Notes under the pieces: model-generated
What the model was told of the DNA's origin: nothing
Seen by the model: only the letters and a program-made list of their open reading frames with translations
Databases searched by the model: none
Source: Salinicola endophyticus
Lineage (GTDB): Bacteria; Pseudomonadota; Gammaproteobacteria; Pseudomonadales; Halomonadaceae
NCBI RefSeq assembly: GCF_003206575.1
Contig: NZ_PZJO01000009.1
Coordinates: 1 to 38,036, forward strand
Reading direction: 5' to 3'
Length of the DNA: 38,036 nucleotides
Position numbers and translations under genes: made by a program
Shown here: piece after piece, positions 1-9,602 of the stretch
Numbering within the stretch: the stretch's first letter is position 1
How the letters are laid out: each line of letters begins with the position of its first letter

Positions 1-184
1 AGTCGACGCCAAGGCTGATACCGTAGCGCCACAGGCAGCGACGGCAGAGAGCGCCCAGGCCGAAGAGGCTCAGCCGCAAGCCAAGGCAGACGAAGCCAAT
101 ACTTCACGTCCGCCCCGCCGCCGCCGCGCGCACAACGATCCGCGCGAGAAGCGGCGTCGTGAACAGGGCAACAGCGACAGCTGA
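1..184 (+). CDS. rne: Ribonuclease E, C-terminal tail (partial, 5' end outside the window)
   Basis: The open frame enters from the left edge (codons start at base 2) and stops with TGA at 182-184. The visible 60 residues are Ala/Glu/Gln-rich, then turn basic with a run of arginines and the ending RRRRAHNDPREKRRREQ. This is the kind of disordered, arginine-rich tail found at the C-terminus of RNase E in Pseudomonas-like bacteria, where it serves RNA binding and degradosome assembly. The call rests on this tail and on position: rne lies convergent to murB in Pseudomonas, exactly as here. No catalytic domain is in view, so another disordered RNA-binding protein cannot be fully excluded. Confidence 0.72.
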   Translation, partial: VDAKADTVAPQAATAESAQAEEAQPQAKADEANTSRPPRRRRAHNDPREKRRREQGNSDS

Positions 185-199
185 TTGCGCCCACCACGC

Positions 200-229
200 A
201 AAAAGCCCAGACCTCGGTCTGGGCTTTTT
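200..229. terminator. Bidirectional rho-independent terminator between rne and murB
   Basis: A perfect 14-bp inverted repeat runs from A200 to C213 and from G216 to T229, separated by a two-base TC loop. It has a GC-rich core (GCCCAGACC) and A5 and T5 flanks, so each strand reads a stem followed by a U-tract. It lies between the convergent ends of rne (stop at 184) and murB (stop at 288) and can serve both. Confidence 0.93.
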
Positions 230-287
230 ATTGTTCGGGCCAGCGCTATCACTGGCACGCTCATTCGCGGGTGAAGCGGTGCCGGCC

Positions 288-1319
288 CTAGCTGTCGGCC
301 TCATGCACCTGGCGCGGCTCCCGCACCAGGGTAACGCCGAAGGTGGCGTGAACGCGCTCGGCTATCGCCGCGGAGAACGCCAGCAGCTCGGCGAGATCGC
401 CGCCGCCGAAATGCACCAGCACCAGCGCCTGGCGGGCATGAATGCCGAAGGCGCCCTGTCGCCACCCCTTGAGACCACAGCGCTCGATCAGCCAACCTGC
501 GGCCAGCTTGACCCGGCCATCGGGCTGGGGGTAGCACGGCAGCTCGGGATAGCGCTGCGTCAACTGCGCCGCGCTCGACGCCGAGACCACGGGATTCTTG
601 AAGAAACTGCCAGCGTTGGGCAACTCTCGCGGATCGGGCAGCTTCTCGCGACGAATGGCGCAGATGGCAGAGAAGATCTCCTCCAGCCCAGGGCTCTTCG
701 ACACACGCTCGGCGAGTACGCCATAACCCAGCTGCGGATGCGCACGACGTGACAGCCGCAGCGCCAGCCGCGTGATCACGACCTGATTGGCCAGTTCGCG
801 CTTGAATATGCTGTCACGGTAACCGAGCGCGCAGGCCGTGGATGCCAAGCGGTGACACTGGCCGTCACGACGATCGACGAACTCCACCCAGAGCAGTACA
901 TCGCTGAGCTCCACCCCGTAGGCACCGATATTCTGGATCGGCGCGGCCCCGGCAAGACCGGGGATCAGGGCCAGGTTTTCGATTCCCCACAGCCCGCGCT
1001 CGACACACGCCGTCACCAGCGCATGCCAACTGACGCCAGCCCCCACCTCCACCACCACGGACTCACCCTCGCCCGGGGCGAAGGTGATATCGGGCAGCTC
1101 GGGCACCAGCGTCAGGCCAGCCAGGCGTGCCGGCAGCAGCAGATTGCTACCACCGCCGAGCACCGTCAGCGGCCAGTCGTTGGCATTGGCCAGACGCAGC
1201 GCCGCAGCGACCGAGGTGCTGTCCTGCGCGCACCAGAAGCGCTCGGCGATGCAGGGTAGCGCCATGGTGTTGGCGTGACTGAGATCGCGCGCATGTTCGA
1301 GCGCCTCGGGCTCACGCAT
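288..1319 (-). CDS. murB: UDP-N-acetylenolpyruvoylglucosamine reductase MurB
   Basis: MurB reduces UDP-GlcNAc-enolpyruvate to UDP-MurNAc with NADPH and FAD in the cytoplasm, the second committed step of peptidoglycan synthesis. The 343-residue product has the FAD-binding segment TVLGGGSNLLL (about 52-62), GIENLALIPGLAGAAPIQN followed by IGAYG (about 112-135), YRDS with its active-site Arg (about 168), and PNAGSFFKNP with the proton-donor Ser (about 238). The length matches the E. coli enzyme (342) and the layout is type I MurB. The start at 1319 (MREP...) aligns with family N-termini. The frame stays open further upstream, but that part overlaps the phosphatase gene. murB overlaps the end of the phosphatase gene by 8 bp and is the last gene of the msbA-lpxK-...-murB run. 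It ends at the terminator shared with rne. Confidence 0.95.
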   Translation of the reverse strand: MREPEALEHARDLSHANTMALPCIAERFWCAQDSTSVAAALRLANANDWPLTVLGGGSNLLLPARLAGLTLVPELPDITFAPGEGESVVVEVGAGVSWHALVTACVERGLWGIENLALIPGLAGAAPIQNIGAYGVELSDVLLWVEFVDRRDGQCHRLASTACALGYRDSIFKRELANQVVITRLALRLSRRAHPQLGYGVLAERVSKSPGLEEIFSAICAIRREKLPDPRELPNAGSFFKNPVVSASSAAQLTQRYPELPCYPQPDGRVKLAAGWLIERCGLKGWRQGAFGIHARQALVLVHFGGGDLAELLAFSAAIAERVHATFGVTLVREPRQVHEADS

Positions 1320-1815
1320 CTGGCGCCACCGGGAAGCGCTGGGCGAGGCTCTCGGCCAGTCCGGCCACCGCCGCTTCGATCCGCTCGATGGCGAAGGTGA
1401 ATCCTGCCTCGCCCCCGTAATAGGGGTCGGGCACGTCGGCCTCGGGCTCGCCGGCATAGTGCAGAAGCCGGGCCAACCACGCCCGACTCGAGTCCGGCGC
1501 CAGCGCCAGCGCCTGGGCGAGATTGTCGCCATCCATGACCAGTATCTCGTCGTAGCGGTCGAAATCCTCGCGCACCAGCTGGCGGGCACGCAGTTCGCTC
1601 AGGTCGACCCCCCGCTCCCGCGCCGCCCGCTGGGCACGTAGATCCGGTGGCTGACCGACATGCCAGGCGCCGGTGCCGCAGGAGTCGACCGCGACCCGCT
1701 CGGTCAGGCCCAGCTGCGCCAGGCGCTGACGCAGCATGCCCTCGGCGGTCGGCGAGCGACAGATATTGCCCATACAGACGAACAGCACCCGGTAACTCGG
1801 CTCACGTTCAGCCAT
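1312..1815 (-). CDS. Low-molecular-weight protein tyrosine phosphatase
   Basis: This is a cytoplasmic acid phosphatase of the LMW-PTP family, which hydrolyses phosphotyrosine through a cysteinyl-phosphate intermediate. The P-loop VCMGNICRS at residues 13-21 gives the C-x5-R-S signature (nucleophile Cys14, Arg20), and the general acid lies in DPYYGGE at about residue 130. The product is 167 residues, normal for the family. A GTG at 1821 is also in frame, but ATG 1815 follows a G-rich stretch and sits at the usual distance from the P-loop. The gene overlaps kdsB by 8 bp and murB by 8 bp, so it is translated as part of the envelope operon. P. aeruginosa has the same kdsB-ptp-murB order. Its substrate cannot be read from sequence, and the envelope-gene context only suggests one. 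Confidence 0.9.
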   Translation of the reverse strand: MAEREPSYRVLFVCMGNICRSPTAEGMLRQRLAQLGLTERVAVDSCGTGAWHVGQPPDLRAQRAARERGVDLSELRARQLVREDFDRYDEILVMDGDNLAQALALAPDSSRAWLARLLHYAGEPEADVPDPYYGGEAGFTFAIERIEAAVAGLAESLAQRFPVAPDA

Positions 1816-2584
1816 GCGCACCCCGTGCCGCGAAGTGCTCGCGCACCCGCTCCAGGTCTTCCTGAGTATCCACGCCTCCGGGATAGGGCGAGGTGACGTC
1901 AGCGACCTGGATCAGATGCCCCTGCTGCAGCGCGCGCAGCTGCTCCAGCTGCTCCAACTGCTCCAGCGGCGCCGGCGGCCAGGTCACGTAATCGGCCAGA
2001 AAGCCGGCACGATAGGCGTAGAGACCGATATGCCGACGCCAGGCATCGGTCTCCAGCAGCGTCGGCGGCTGGGTCTTCCAGGCGTTGCGATCCCACGGGA
2101 TCGGTGCCCGCGAGAAGTAGAGGGCGCGTCCGCTGAGATCGGTGACCACCTTGACCACATTGGGATTGAATAGCGTCTCCACATCGAGGATCGGCTCGGC
2201 CAGTGTGGCTATCGAGGCGCGCGGATCGCCTGCCAGGCGCTGCGCCACCAGATCGATGGCCGCGGCCGGCAGCAGCGGCTCATCGCCCTGCACGTTGACC
2301 ACCAAAGTGTCGGCGGCCAGCGCTAGCGCCTCGGCGACCTCGGCCAGGCGATCGGTCCCGGAGGGATGATCGCCGCGGGTCATCACGACCTCGGCGCCGA
2401 ACGCCCGCGCCGCGGCCTCGATCCGCGCATCATCGGTGGCGATCACGATCCGCGCAGCACGACTCTCGCCGGCGCGCTGCCATACGTGCTGTACCATCGG
2501 CAGGCCAGCGATCTCCATCAGCGGCTTGCCGGGCAGACGGCTCGAACCGTAGCGGGCCGGAATGACGACGACGAATTCACTCAT
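1808..2584 (-). CDS. kdsB: 3-deoxy-manno-octulosonate cytidylyltransferase (CMP-Kdo synthetase)
   Basis: KdsB activates Kdo with CTP to give CMP-Kdo and pyrophosphate, the sugar donor used by WaaA on lipid A precursors. The 258-residue product begins with the nucleotidyltransferase signature [15 protein letters not shown] (about 8-22). It carries [13 protein letters not shown] (about 68-80) and the metal-binding [10 protein letters not shown] (about 96-105, Asp101). Length is close to the usual 250. The ATG at 2584 overlaps the trm112-like stop in an ATGA arrangement, which implies translational coupling. A run of LEQ triplets near the C-terminus looks like an expansion, but it matches the length of the equivalent helix in other KdsB proteins. 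The gene sits in the same operon as lpxK and msbA, which also act on lipid A. Confidence 0.95.
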   Translation of the reverse strand: MSEFVVVIPARYGSSRLPGKPLMEIAGLPMVQHVWQRAGESRAARIVIATDDARIEAAARAFGAEVVMTRGDHPSGTDRLAEVAEALALAADTLVVNVQGDEPLLPAAAIDLVAQRLAGDPRASIATLAEPILDVETLFNPNVVKVVTDLSGRALYFSRAPIPWDRNAWKTQPPTLLETDAWRRHIGLYAYRAGFLADYVTWPPAPLEQLEQLEQLRALQQGHLIQVADVTSPYPGGVDTQEDLERVREHFAARGAHG

Positions 2585-2781
2585 GGTGCCGGCGCCGCCT
2601 TACCGAGCTTCTCCTCGGTGGTCATCACCCGGGCCTCACTCTCGAGCATCACCGGGATGCCGTCACGGATCGGATAGGCCAGCCCGCTGACCGAGCTCTT
2701 GAGCTCGTTGCGCTCGCGGTCGAAGGTCAGCTCGCTGTGGCTGACGGGACAGATCAGCATCGCTATCAGTTCCTTGTCCAT
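2581..2781 (-). CDS. Trm112/YcaR-family small protein
   Basis: This 66-residue protein has the family opening [18 protein letters not shown] and the core sequence [12 protein letters not shown]. Trm112-family proteins are small folds with a zinc-finger ancestry, and the eukaryotic and archaeal ones activate methyltransferases. The bacterial YcaR type, encoded between lpxK and kdsB, has no firmly established role that I can cite. Only one cysteine remains here, so zinc binding of the classical four-Cys kind is not expected. A strong ribosome site (GAGGAG) precedes the ATG by about 6 bases. It overlaps kdsB by 4 bp and lies 99 bp downstream of lpxK. The lpxK-trm112-kdsB order is conserved in Pseudomonas and enterics. 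Confidence 0.85.
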   Translation of the reverse strand: MDKELIAMLICPVSHSELTFDRERNELKSSVSGLAYPIRDGIPVMLESEARVMTTEEKLGKAAPAP

Positions 2782-2880
2782 GGTCTCTCCTCGTGGCGAT
2801 TCGGAGCGGACGGGTGTCCGCGGAATGTCTCATGCGACTGGCGTCTTTCATTCGGCCGCTGCGCCGGCGTGGCAGGATAA

Positions 2881-3897
2881 CTAGGATGGCCGTTGCCACT
2901 GATCGACGCACGCCGCCCACCACCGCTCGAAGCCGTCATCCGGCGCGGCGATCACGTCCAGCACCCAGCAGCGCTCGTCGGCGAAGCCGCGGCACTTGAC
3001 CCCATCCTTGGCCGTCATCACGATCGGCCGGTCGCCCTCGGGGAGGTCGGCGGCGCTGAAGTCGTGGTGATCGGCGAAGCGATGAGCACGGTGCGTAACG
3101 CCCAGCGCCGCCAGCGTGGCGAAGAAGCGCTGCGGATGACCGATCCCCGCCAGCGCCTCCACCGGCGTATCGGTGGCGAACGGCGGCTGTTCGATCGGCC
3201 GGGTCTCGCCGCTGAGCAGATGGCGCCAGGCGCGGGGACGCACCTGCATGGCGAAGCGCGGCACACCGGGCGCGTCACGCTTGGACAGCGGACCGAGCCC
3301 GCCGTTACCGATCAGGGCATCGACCGCTGCCAGGCGTTCGAGGGGCTCACGCAGAGGGCCCCGTGGCAGGCAGTGGCGATTGCCGAAGCCGCGCTCACCG
3401 TCGACCACCGCGATCTCGAGTGTCCGCCCCAGGGCATAATGCTGCAAGCCGTCGTCCGCCAGCAGCACGTCGCAGCCGCGCGACTCGATCAACGCCTGGG
3501 CGGCCCGCGGCCGACGCGGGTCGACCGCCACCGAGACGCCACTCTGCTGCGCCAGCATCAGCGGCTCGTCGCCGCTGTGTGCCACCGGCGTCGTGGGCTC
3601 GACCAGCAGCGGATAGGCGGGCGCCTTGCCGCCGTAGCCCCGCGACACGATGCCAGGACGCCAGCCCTGCGCCACCAGCCACGCGGCCAGCCAGGCGACC
3701 AGCGGCGACTTGCCGGTACCGCCCACGCTCAGATTGCCCACCACCACCAGCGGCACCGGCGGCTGCCACACCTCACGTCGACCCTGCCGATAGGCCGCAC
3801 GGCGGCGGCGGACGACGCCGCGGTAGAGCACCTCGAGGGGTTGGAGCAGCGCCAACCAGGGGGCGCCCTGATACCAGGCGCGCTCGAGTGGCGTCAC
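2881..3897 (-). CDS. lpxK: Tetraacyldisaccharide 4'-kinase LpxK
   Basis: LpxK is a membrane-associated kinase that phosphorylates the 4' position of the lipid A disaccharide using ATP. The 338-residue product has the P-loop GNLSVGGTGKSP (about 54-65), and upstream of it the hydrophobic, basic N-terminus typical of the family (LLQPLEVLYRGVVRRRR). DVLLADDGLQHYAL supplies the second nucleotide-binding segment. It starts with GTG at 3897, whose last bases overlap the msbA stop (GTGA). AGGAG lies 5 bases upstream, which supports the GTG. Coupling to msbA makes sense because LpxK product is the precursor of the substrate MsbA flips. It is 99 bp upstream of trm112, the only sizeable gap inside this operon. 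Confidence 0.95.
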   Translation of the reverse strand: MTPLERAWYQGAPWLALLQPLEVLYRGVVRRRRAAYRQGRREVWQPPVPLVVVGNLSVGGTGKSPLVAWLAAWLVAQGWRPGIVSRGYGGKAPAYPLLVEPTTPVAHSGDEPLMLAQQSGVSVAVDPRRPRAAQALIESRGCDVLLADDGLQHYALGRTLEIAVVDGERGFGNRHCLPRGPLREPLERLAAVDALIGNGGLGPLSKRDAPGVPRFAMQVRPRAWRHLLSGETRPIEQPPFATDTPVEALAGIGHPQRFFATLAALGVTHRAHRFADHHDFSAADLPEGDRPIVMTAKDGVKCRGFADERCWVLDVIAAPDDGFERWWAACVDQWQRPS

Positions 3898-5633
3898 GTC
3901 TGCTCCTGAAACTGAAGCTTATAGAGCGAGGCATAAGCGCCCTCCTGGGCCAGCAGCTCGGCGTGGGTGCCGTTCTCGATCAGCTCACCCTGCTCCATCA
4001 CAACGATGCGATCAGCGCGCTCGATGGTCGACAGACGGTGGGCGATGACGAAGGTGGTACGCCCCTGGCAGACCGTCTCCAGGGCCTGCTGGATATAGCG
4101 CTCGGACTCGGTATCCAACGCCGAGGTCGCCTCGTCGAGGATCAGTATCGGCGCATCCTTGAAGATCGCGCGGGCGATCGCCAGGCGCTGACGCTGGCCA
4201 CCGGAGAGCATCACGCCGTTGTCGCCGACCAGGGTGTCGTAACCCTGCGGCAGGCGCTCGATGAACTCGTGCGCATAGGCAGCCTTGGCGCTGGCGATCA
4301 CCGACTCTCTCGATGCGTCAGGAGCGCCGTAGGCGATATTGCCAGCGATCGTGGTATTGAACAGCGTCACCTGCTGCGAGACCAGCGCGATCTGCTGGCG
4401 CAGCGGGGACAACTGGTACTCCTGGATATCGATGTCGTCGATCAAAATGCGCCCGGCGGTGGGCCGGTAGAAGCGCGGCAGCAGGCTCATCAGGGTCGAC
4501 TTGCCACTGCCCGAGCGCCCGACGATGGCTACCATCTGCCCTGTCGGCACCTCCAGATCGATGCCCTTGAGCACCTCGGGCTGATCCTCGTCATAGGCGA
4601 AGCGCACCCCCTCGACACGTACCCGGCCAGCCAGGCGGTGCGGCACGCGCTCGCCCTCGTCGACTTCGGTCGGTCTGCCGAGCAGCCCGAACAGCTCCTG
4701 GGAGGCGGAGAGCCCCTTCTGGATGATGCTGTTGACGTCGGTCAGCGAGCGGATCGGCTTGGCCATCAGCGACGCGGCAGTGATGAAGGCGACGAACTCA
4801 CCGGGAGTCATGGCGTTCATCAGCTCGGGCGCCATCGCCAGCCACACCAGGCCAGCGAGGGCCAGCGCCACCAGTAGCTGGATCACCGGTGTGCTGGTGG
4901 CCTTGGTCATCGCTTCCTTGATGCTCTGCTCGCGGTTGTAGTTGCTCGCCGCCTCGAAGCGGCGCTTCTCGTACGCTTCGGCCCCATGGGTGCGCACCAC
5001 GCGATAGCCGGTCAGCGCCTCGGAGGCGACATGCGTGACCTCCCCCATCGAGTTCTGGATGCGCCGGGAGATACGCCGGAAACGCTTGCTGGTGTAACGC
5101 ACCACCAGTCCGATCAGCGGCGTCACCGCCAGGAAGATCAGCGTCAGAAGCCAGTTGGTCCACAGCAGATAGCCGATCAGACCGATGACGAAGAGTCCCT
5201 CGCGCAGGATGACGGTGATCGCGTTGGTGGCCGCGCCGGTGACCTGGTCGACGTGATAGGTCACGCGCGAGATCAGGTGACCGCTGGAGTGCATGTCGAA
5301 GAAGCGCCCCGGCAGATGCAACATATGGTTGAAGACGTTGCATCGCAGCTTGTGCACCACGTTACGCGCCACGTTGCTCATGTAGAAGGTGCCGAGGAAG
5401 GTACCCACGCCCCGTGCGGCGAACATCATGATCACGAACAGCGGCAGAAAATAGCGGAAGTCGGCATCGGGATGCTGAATACCGTCGATCAACCGCTTCA
5501 TCATCTCTGCCAGCGCCGTACTGGAAGCGGCATAGATCGCGTAGCCCAGCACCGCCAGCGCGAATGAGCGCCACTCCGAGTGCACGTAGGTGAGAAGGCG
5601 TCGATAGAGTGCCCAACTGGAAGCTTGTGACAC
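3894..5633 (-). CDS. msbA: Lipid A export ABC transporter MsbA
   Basis: MsbA is a homodimeric half-transporter that flips lipid A-core across the inner membrane using ATP. The product has an N-terminal region with six membrane helices, then a nucleotide-binding domain with Walker A GRSGSGKST (about 372-380), signature LSGGQRQ, Walker B ILILDEATSALD and a switch His in FVIAHRLS. I chose the GTG at 5633 because GGAG sits 5 bases upstream and it gives 579 residues, close to the E. coli 582. The in-frame ATG at 5678 has no ribosome site. The gene heads the lipid A operon and lies about 120 bp downstream of comEC on the same strand. In P. aeruginosa, exbB/exbD-like genes occupy this spot; that comparison is from memory. 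Confidence 0.93.
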   Translation of the reverse strand: MSQASSWALYRRLLTYVHSEWRSFALAVLGYAIYAASSTALAEMMKRLIDGIQHPDADFRYFLPLFVIMMFAARGVGTFLGTFYMSNVARNVVHKLRCNVFNHMLHLPGRFFDMHSSGHLISRVTYHVDQVTGAATNAITVILREGLFVIGLIGYLLWTNWLLTLIFLAVTPLIGLVVRYTSKRFRRISRRIQNSMGEVTHVASEALTGYRVVRTHGAEAYEKRRFEAASNYNREQSIKEAMTKATSTPVIQLLVALALAGLVWLAMAPELMNAMTPGEFVAFITAASLMAKPIRSLTDVNSIIQKGLSASQELFGLLGRPTEVDEGERVPHRLAGRVRVEGVRFAYDEDQPEVLKGIDLEVPTGQMVAIVGRSGSGKSTLMSLLPRFYRPTAGRILIDDIDIQEYQLSPLRQQIALVSQQVTLFNTTIAGNIAYGAPDASRESVIASAKAAYAHEFIERLPQGYDTLVGDNGVMLSGGQRQRLAIARAIFKDAPILILDEATSALDTESERYIQQALETVCQGRTTFVIAHRLSTIERADRIVVMEQGELIENGTHAELLAQEGAYASLYKLQFQEQT

Positions 5634-5756
5634 GGTAACTCCGTTCGACTGGATAGAGAGAGCGTCGCCCGCGAACATACGGGCCCAGCAGACGGCCGGG
5701 CCAATGCCGGCGCGGGGCGATAACCACCAGGCCAGCGACACGCGCCGCGGGCGCAT

Positions 5757-8114
5757 TCAGGGGCTGGATTCTACCCCAACATCCCCGGCGTCGACAGTCG
5801 CCCGGCGTGACCATCCCGGATGACGCTGGGTCTCGACCTCGATCCCGCTCGCGCTCAGCACGAACCGCACGGCACCGTCGTAGGCGGTGTTCCAGATGCG
5901 GCTGCCCACCGCCTGGAAACGCGCCACCACCGCCGGCCTGGGGTGACCGAAGGGGTTGCCGCGACCACTGCTGAAGACCACCTCACGCGGGCGCGTCGCC
6001 GCCACGAAGCTCGGCGCCGAACTGGTGGCACTACCGTGGTGACCGGCCACCAGCAGATCGATACGCCCCACACCCAGACGTGGCAACAGCTGGTGGCGTT
6101 CGATGGCGACCCCGGCGTCACCCGTGATCAGCACCCGTCGCGAGCCGAGCGTAACCAGCAACACGCAGGAGCGATCATTGCGCGACAGCGCCTCGGCGTC
6201 CGCCGGTGGCGACAGAAACCGCCAGCTGGCGCCATCCGCGCGCCAAGCCTCACCGGCAACACACGGACGCGATGGCAGGCCAAGGGTATTGCCACGCGGC
6301 GCCCACCAACGGTCCACGCGGTGCTGCGCCCGCAGTGCCGGCACCCCGCCGGCATGGTCGCGGTCGCTGTGGGTCACCACGACCGCATCGAAGTGCTGAT
6401 CCGGCGGCCACAACAGCGTCAGCGGCATGAAGCCGGAGCCGAAACGCGGCCCGGCGTCCACCAGCACGCGCTGATGGCGACTGCGCAGCTCGACCAGTTG
6501 ACCCTGGCCAACGTCGTAGACCGTCACCACCAGCGTGCCTGGGGGCAATAGCGGCGCGCGCAGCAGGGCCACGCTCACCAGCAGCAGCACGCCGCCCCAG
6601 AGGCGTAGCGTAGTGGCAAGGCCCGGCAGCAGCCAGAGCAGCGCCCACAGCAGCAGCGCCAGGGCCAGCGGCCAGTGCCACCACGCTGCAGGCTGCCACA
6701 GCGGCACGACCTGGGCGCTCCAGGCGAGCGCCGCGGCCACGCTCCGGGCCAGCAGATCGAACGGTGCCCACACCCAGCCGGCCAGCATGGGCCAGGCCAC
6801 TAAGAGCCAGCCGCAGAATCCCAGCGGCACCATCAGACTCCCCACCACGGGTACCGCCAGCAGATTGATCAGCGGCGCCGCCGGCGCCAGCCGACCGAAG
6901 GCTAGCAGTACCGCCGCCGCCATCACCGGTGCCAGCAACCATTGGGTGCGCAGCAGTGCCAGGCACCAGCCGCGCACCCCGCGCGGGCGCGGCCTCCCCG
7001 ACCAGGCCAGGATCAGTACCGCTACCGCAGTGAACGAGAGCCATACGCCTGGCAGCCACGGCGCCATGGGATCGGTGATCACCACCAGGGCCAGGGCCAG
7101 CCACCACGCCTGCCACCAGCCCGGGGCATGACGCCCGCTGGCCACCCACAGGCCGATCGCGGTCATCAGTGCGGCCCGCAGCGTCGGTGGCGCGAAGCCG
7201 GCAAGACCGGCGTAGGCGAACGCCGCCAGCGCCGCCCCCGCCCAGGGCCAACCGGTCAGCCGCCAGGCATCGGGCACCAGCCAGCGTGCCAGGCGCCGCA
7301 GCAGCCACAGCACCAGCGCCGCCACCATCCCCACATGGAGTCCCGAGATCACCATCAGGTGAGTCGTGCCGGTAGCGTTGAGCAACGCCCAGTCATCCGA
7401 GGTCAGACCAGCGCCGGCGCCCAGCGTCAGCGCCGCCAACCAGCGCTTGCCGAGGGCGCTCATCGGCACCTCCGCCAGACTATCGAGCGCCGCCTGGCGC
7501 AACGAGAACGCTGCCGGCGCCAGACGCTGAGCCGTCTCCGTCGCGCGCACGTAGCCCAGGGCATGGATACGCTCCCGGCGCAGCCAGGCGGCGTAGTCGA
7601 AGGTGTCCGGATTGGTGAAGCCCAGCGGCGGGCGCAGGCGCGCTGTCAGTACCCAGCGCTCCCCCGCGACCAGAGTGTTGTCGGCGTACCAGGAGAGGCG
7701 CACCCGCCCCAGCGGCGGGCAGGCGATATCCTGCGCCAGCGCCTCGCACCGGGTGACACCCAGTTCGAAGCGGGTACGCCGGCCGTCGCGCGCGAGGTTC
7801 TCGACCACGCCCCGAAGGCGGAACTCCTGCCCCGCCAGGGCCTCGCCTAGCCGCCCTGCCCGGTCATGGGCCAGCACGAGCGCGCACCAGGCAGCCACCA
7901 GCAGACATAGCCCGCCGCCCACCAGCCCCCTGCGACCAGTCCACCCCGTCGCCCGCGCCAGCATCGCACCCAGCAGCAGCAACACCCCCAGCAGCGCCAG
8001 CCCCATCCCGGTGGCCGCGGGTAGCGCCTCGCCAGCCAGGGCGCCACCGATCGCCGCCAGGGCCAGCGGCATCGCCAGGCCCGGACGCCATGCCCTACAG
8101 AGCGCTGTCATCAT
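5757..8114 (-). CDS. comEC: DNA internalization / competence channel protein ComEC (Rec2)
   Basis: ComEC forms the inner-membrane channel that passes single-stranded DNA into the cytoplasm during natural transformation. The 785-residue product has two N-terminal membrane helices, a soluble OB-like segment, and a long multi-helix competence domain (about 230-500) containing TGTTHLMVISGLHVGMVAAL. A C-terminal metallo-beta-lactamase-like domain follows, with VVVTHSDRDHAGGVPAL, LLVAGHHGS and GNPFGHP. All recognisable metal-ligand motifs are present, so the gene looks intact and the domain may be an active nuclease. Two ATG codons are adjacent at the start (8114 and 8111). It is divergent from the DUF2062 gene. 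Pseudomonas has comEC at the same place. Whether this strain is competent cannot be judged from one gene. Confidence 0.93.
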   Translation of the reverse strand: MMTALCRAWRPGLAMPLALAAIGGALAGEALPAATGMGLALLGVLLLLGAMLARATGWTGRRGLVGGGLCLLVAAWCALVLAHDRAGRLGEALAGQEFRLRGVVENLARDGRRTRFELGVTRCEALAQDIACPPLGRVRLSWYADNTLVAGERWVLTARLRPPLGFTNPDTFDYAAWLRRERIHALGYVRATETAQRLAPAAFSLRQAALDSLAEVPMSALGKRWLAALTLGAGAGLTSDDWALLNATGTTHLMVISGLHVGMVAALVLWLLRRLARWLVPDAWRLTGWPWAGAALAAFAYAGLAGFAPPTLRAALMTAIGLWVASGRHAPGWWQAWWLALALVVITDPMAPWLPGVWLSFTAVAVLILAWSGRPRPRGVRGWCLALLRTQWLLAPVMAAAVLLAFGRLAPAAPLINLLAVPVVGSLMVPLGFCGWLLVAWPMLAGWVWAPFDLLARSVAAALAWSAQVVPLWQPAAWWHWPLALALLLWALLWLLPGLATTLRLWGGVLLLVSVALLRAPLLPPGTLVVTVYDVGQGQLVELRSRHQRVLVDAGPRFGSGFMPLTLLWPPDQHFDAVVVTHSDRDHAGGVPALRAQHRVDRWWAPRGNTLGLPSRPCVAGEAWRADGASWRFLSPPADAEALSRNDRSCVLLVTLGSRRVLITGDAGVAIERHQLLPRLGVGRIDLLVAGHHGSATSSAPSFVAATRPREVVFSSGRGNPFGHPRPAVVARFQAVGSRIWNTAYDGAVRFVLSASGIEVETQRHPGWSRRATVDAGDVGVESSP

Positions 8115-8216
8115 CCCCGGATGCCGGCGTTGGCCGGCGGTAAAGGCCGCTGCAAGACATGGCGAGCCCTCGGCGTTGTATGGATAATGGTCACTCTTCG
8201 TCCAGCGAGCGGTCTC

Positions 8217-8747
8217 ATGCCTCGTCGATGGTTACAACGCTACATCCCCAGTCAGGAGAGACTGCAGCGCACACGCTCACTGCGCTTCATGCACCACATG
8301 CTGGGCGACCCCGCACTGTGGATCCTGTCGCGGCGCAGTGTCGGCAACGCCTGCATGGTCGGGTTTTTCTCGGCGATGCTGCCGATCCCGTTCCAGATGG
8401 TGCTGGCAGCCTTCGGTGCCTACTGTTTCCGTGGCAACCTGCCGCTCTCGGTGAGCCTGGTCTGGATGACCAACCCGCTGACCATGCCAGTGGTGTTCTA
8501 CTTCAACTACCGGGTCGGGGCCTGGGTCATGGACTACCCTGCGCGCCACGTGCCCGACCACATCACCACCGCCTGGATCGCCGGGCAGATGGCCCATATC
8601 GTGGTCCCGCTGTTCGTCGGCTCGATCCTGGTCGGGCTGGTACTGGCGCTGTCGAGCAATCTATTGGTGCGCCTGATCTGGCGCTGGCAGATCGCCCGCA
8701 GCTGGCGCCGCCGGGCACGCCATCGCGCCCGGCGCCAGCGCCACTGA
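8217..8747 (+). CDS. DUF2062 domain membrane protein
   Basis: The 176-residue product opens MPRRWLQRYIPSQERL and contains LGDPALWILSRRSVGNAC, then PIPFQMVLAA and a second hydrophobic hairpin. It ends in a strongly basic tail (RRRARHRARRQRH). This pattern of an N-terminal amphipathic part, two or three membrane helices and the P-[FI]-Q motif is characteristic of DUF2062, a family of small inner-membrane proteins without an assigned reaction. I use ATG 8217 because it matches the family N-terminus; an in-frame ATG at 8187 would add 10 residues. A -10-like GATAAT at 8182-8187 would place the transcript start just before 8217. It is divergent from comEC and convergent with lolD. Confidence 0.82.
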   Translation: MPRRWLQRYIPSQERLQRTRSLRFMHHMLGDPALWILSRRSVGNACMVGFFSAMLPIPFQMVLAAFGAYCFRGNLPLSVSLVWMTNPLTMPVVFYFNYRVGAWVMDYPARHVPDHITTAWIAGQMAHIVVPLFVGSILVGLVLALSSNLLVRLIWRWQIARSWRRRARHRARRQRH

Positions 8748-8820
8748 TCGCGTCCCGGCGAGAACGCGCCTCCCGCTTCACGCCTCCCGATGAGAGCTCT
8801 CACGGCACGCCCCAAAACGA

Positions 8821-8854
8821 CGCCGCCCTGAACGATTGATCGTCCAGGGCGGCG
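8821..8854. terminator. Strong hairpin between DUF2062 gene and lolD
   Basis: A long inverted repeat has CGCCGCCCTG at 8821-8830 pairing with CAGGGCGGCG at 8845-8854. The stem continues through one mismatch into ACGAT/ATCGT around a 2-base loop. It lies between the convergent ends of the DUF2062 gene (8747) and lolD (8883). On the minus strand it is followed by TCGTTTTGG, a short U-tract displaced by two bases, so it most likely terminates lolCD transcripts. The plus-strand side lacks a good U-tract. Confidence 0.65.
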
Positions 8855-8882
8855 CGGGCTTTAGTCAGTCGTGCTCGCGGTG

Positions 8883-9594
<712 letters not shown>

Positions 9595-9602
<8 letters not shown>

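Noticed and set aside
1925-1980. Repeated LEQ triplets in KdsB that look like a codon-repeat expansion
   Set aside because: The segment has the same length as the corresponding helix in other KdsB proteins (PLE..E.LEQLR), so it is ordinary sequence that happens to be repetitive.
5679-5756. N-terminal extension of MsbA beyond ATG 5678
   Set aside because: The extra residues are arginine/tryptophan-rich and not family-like, with no ribosome site. GTG 5633 has GGAG at the right spacing and gives the expected length.
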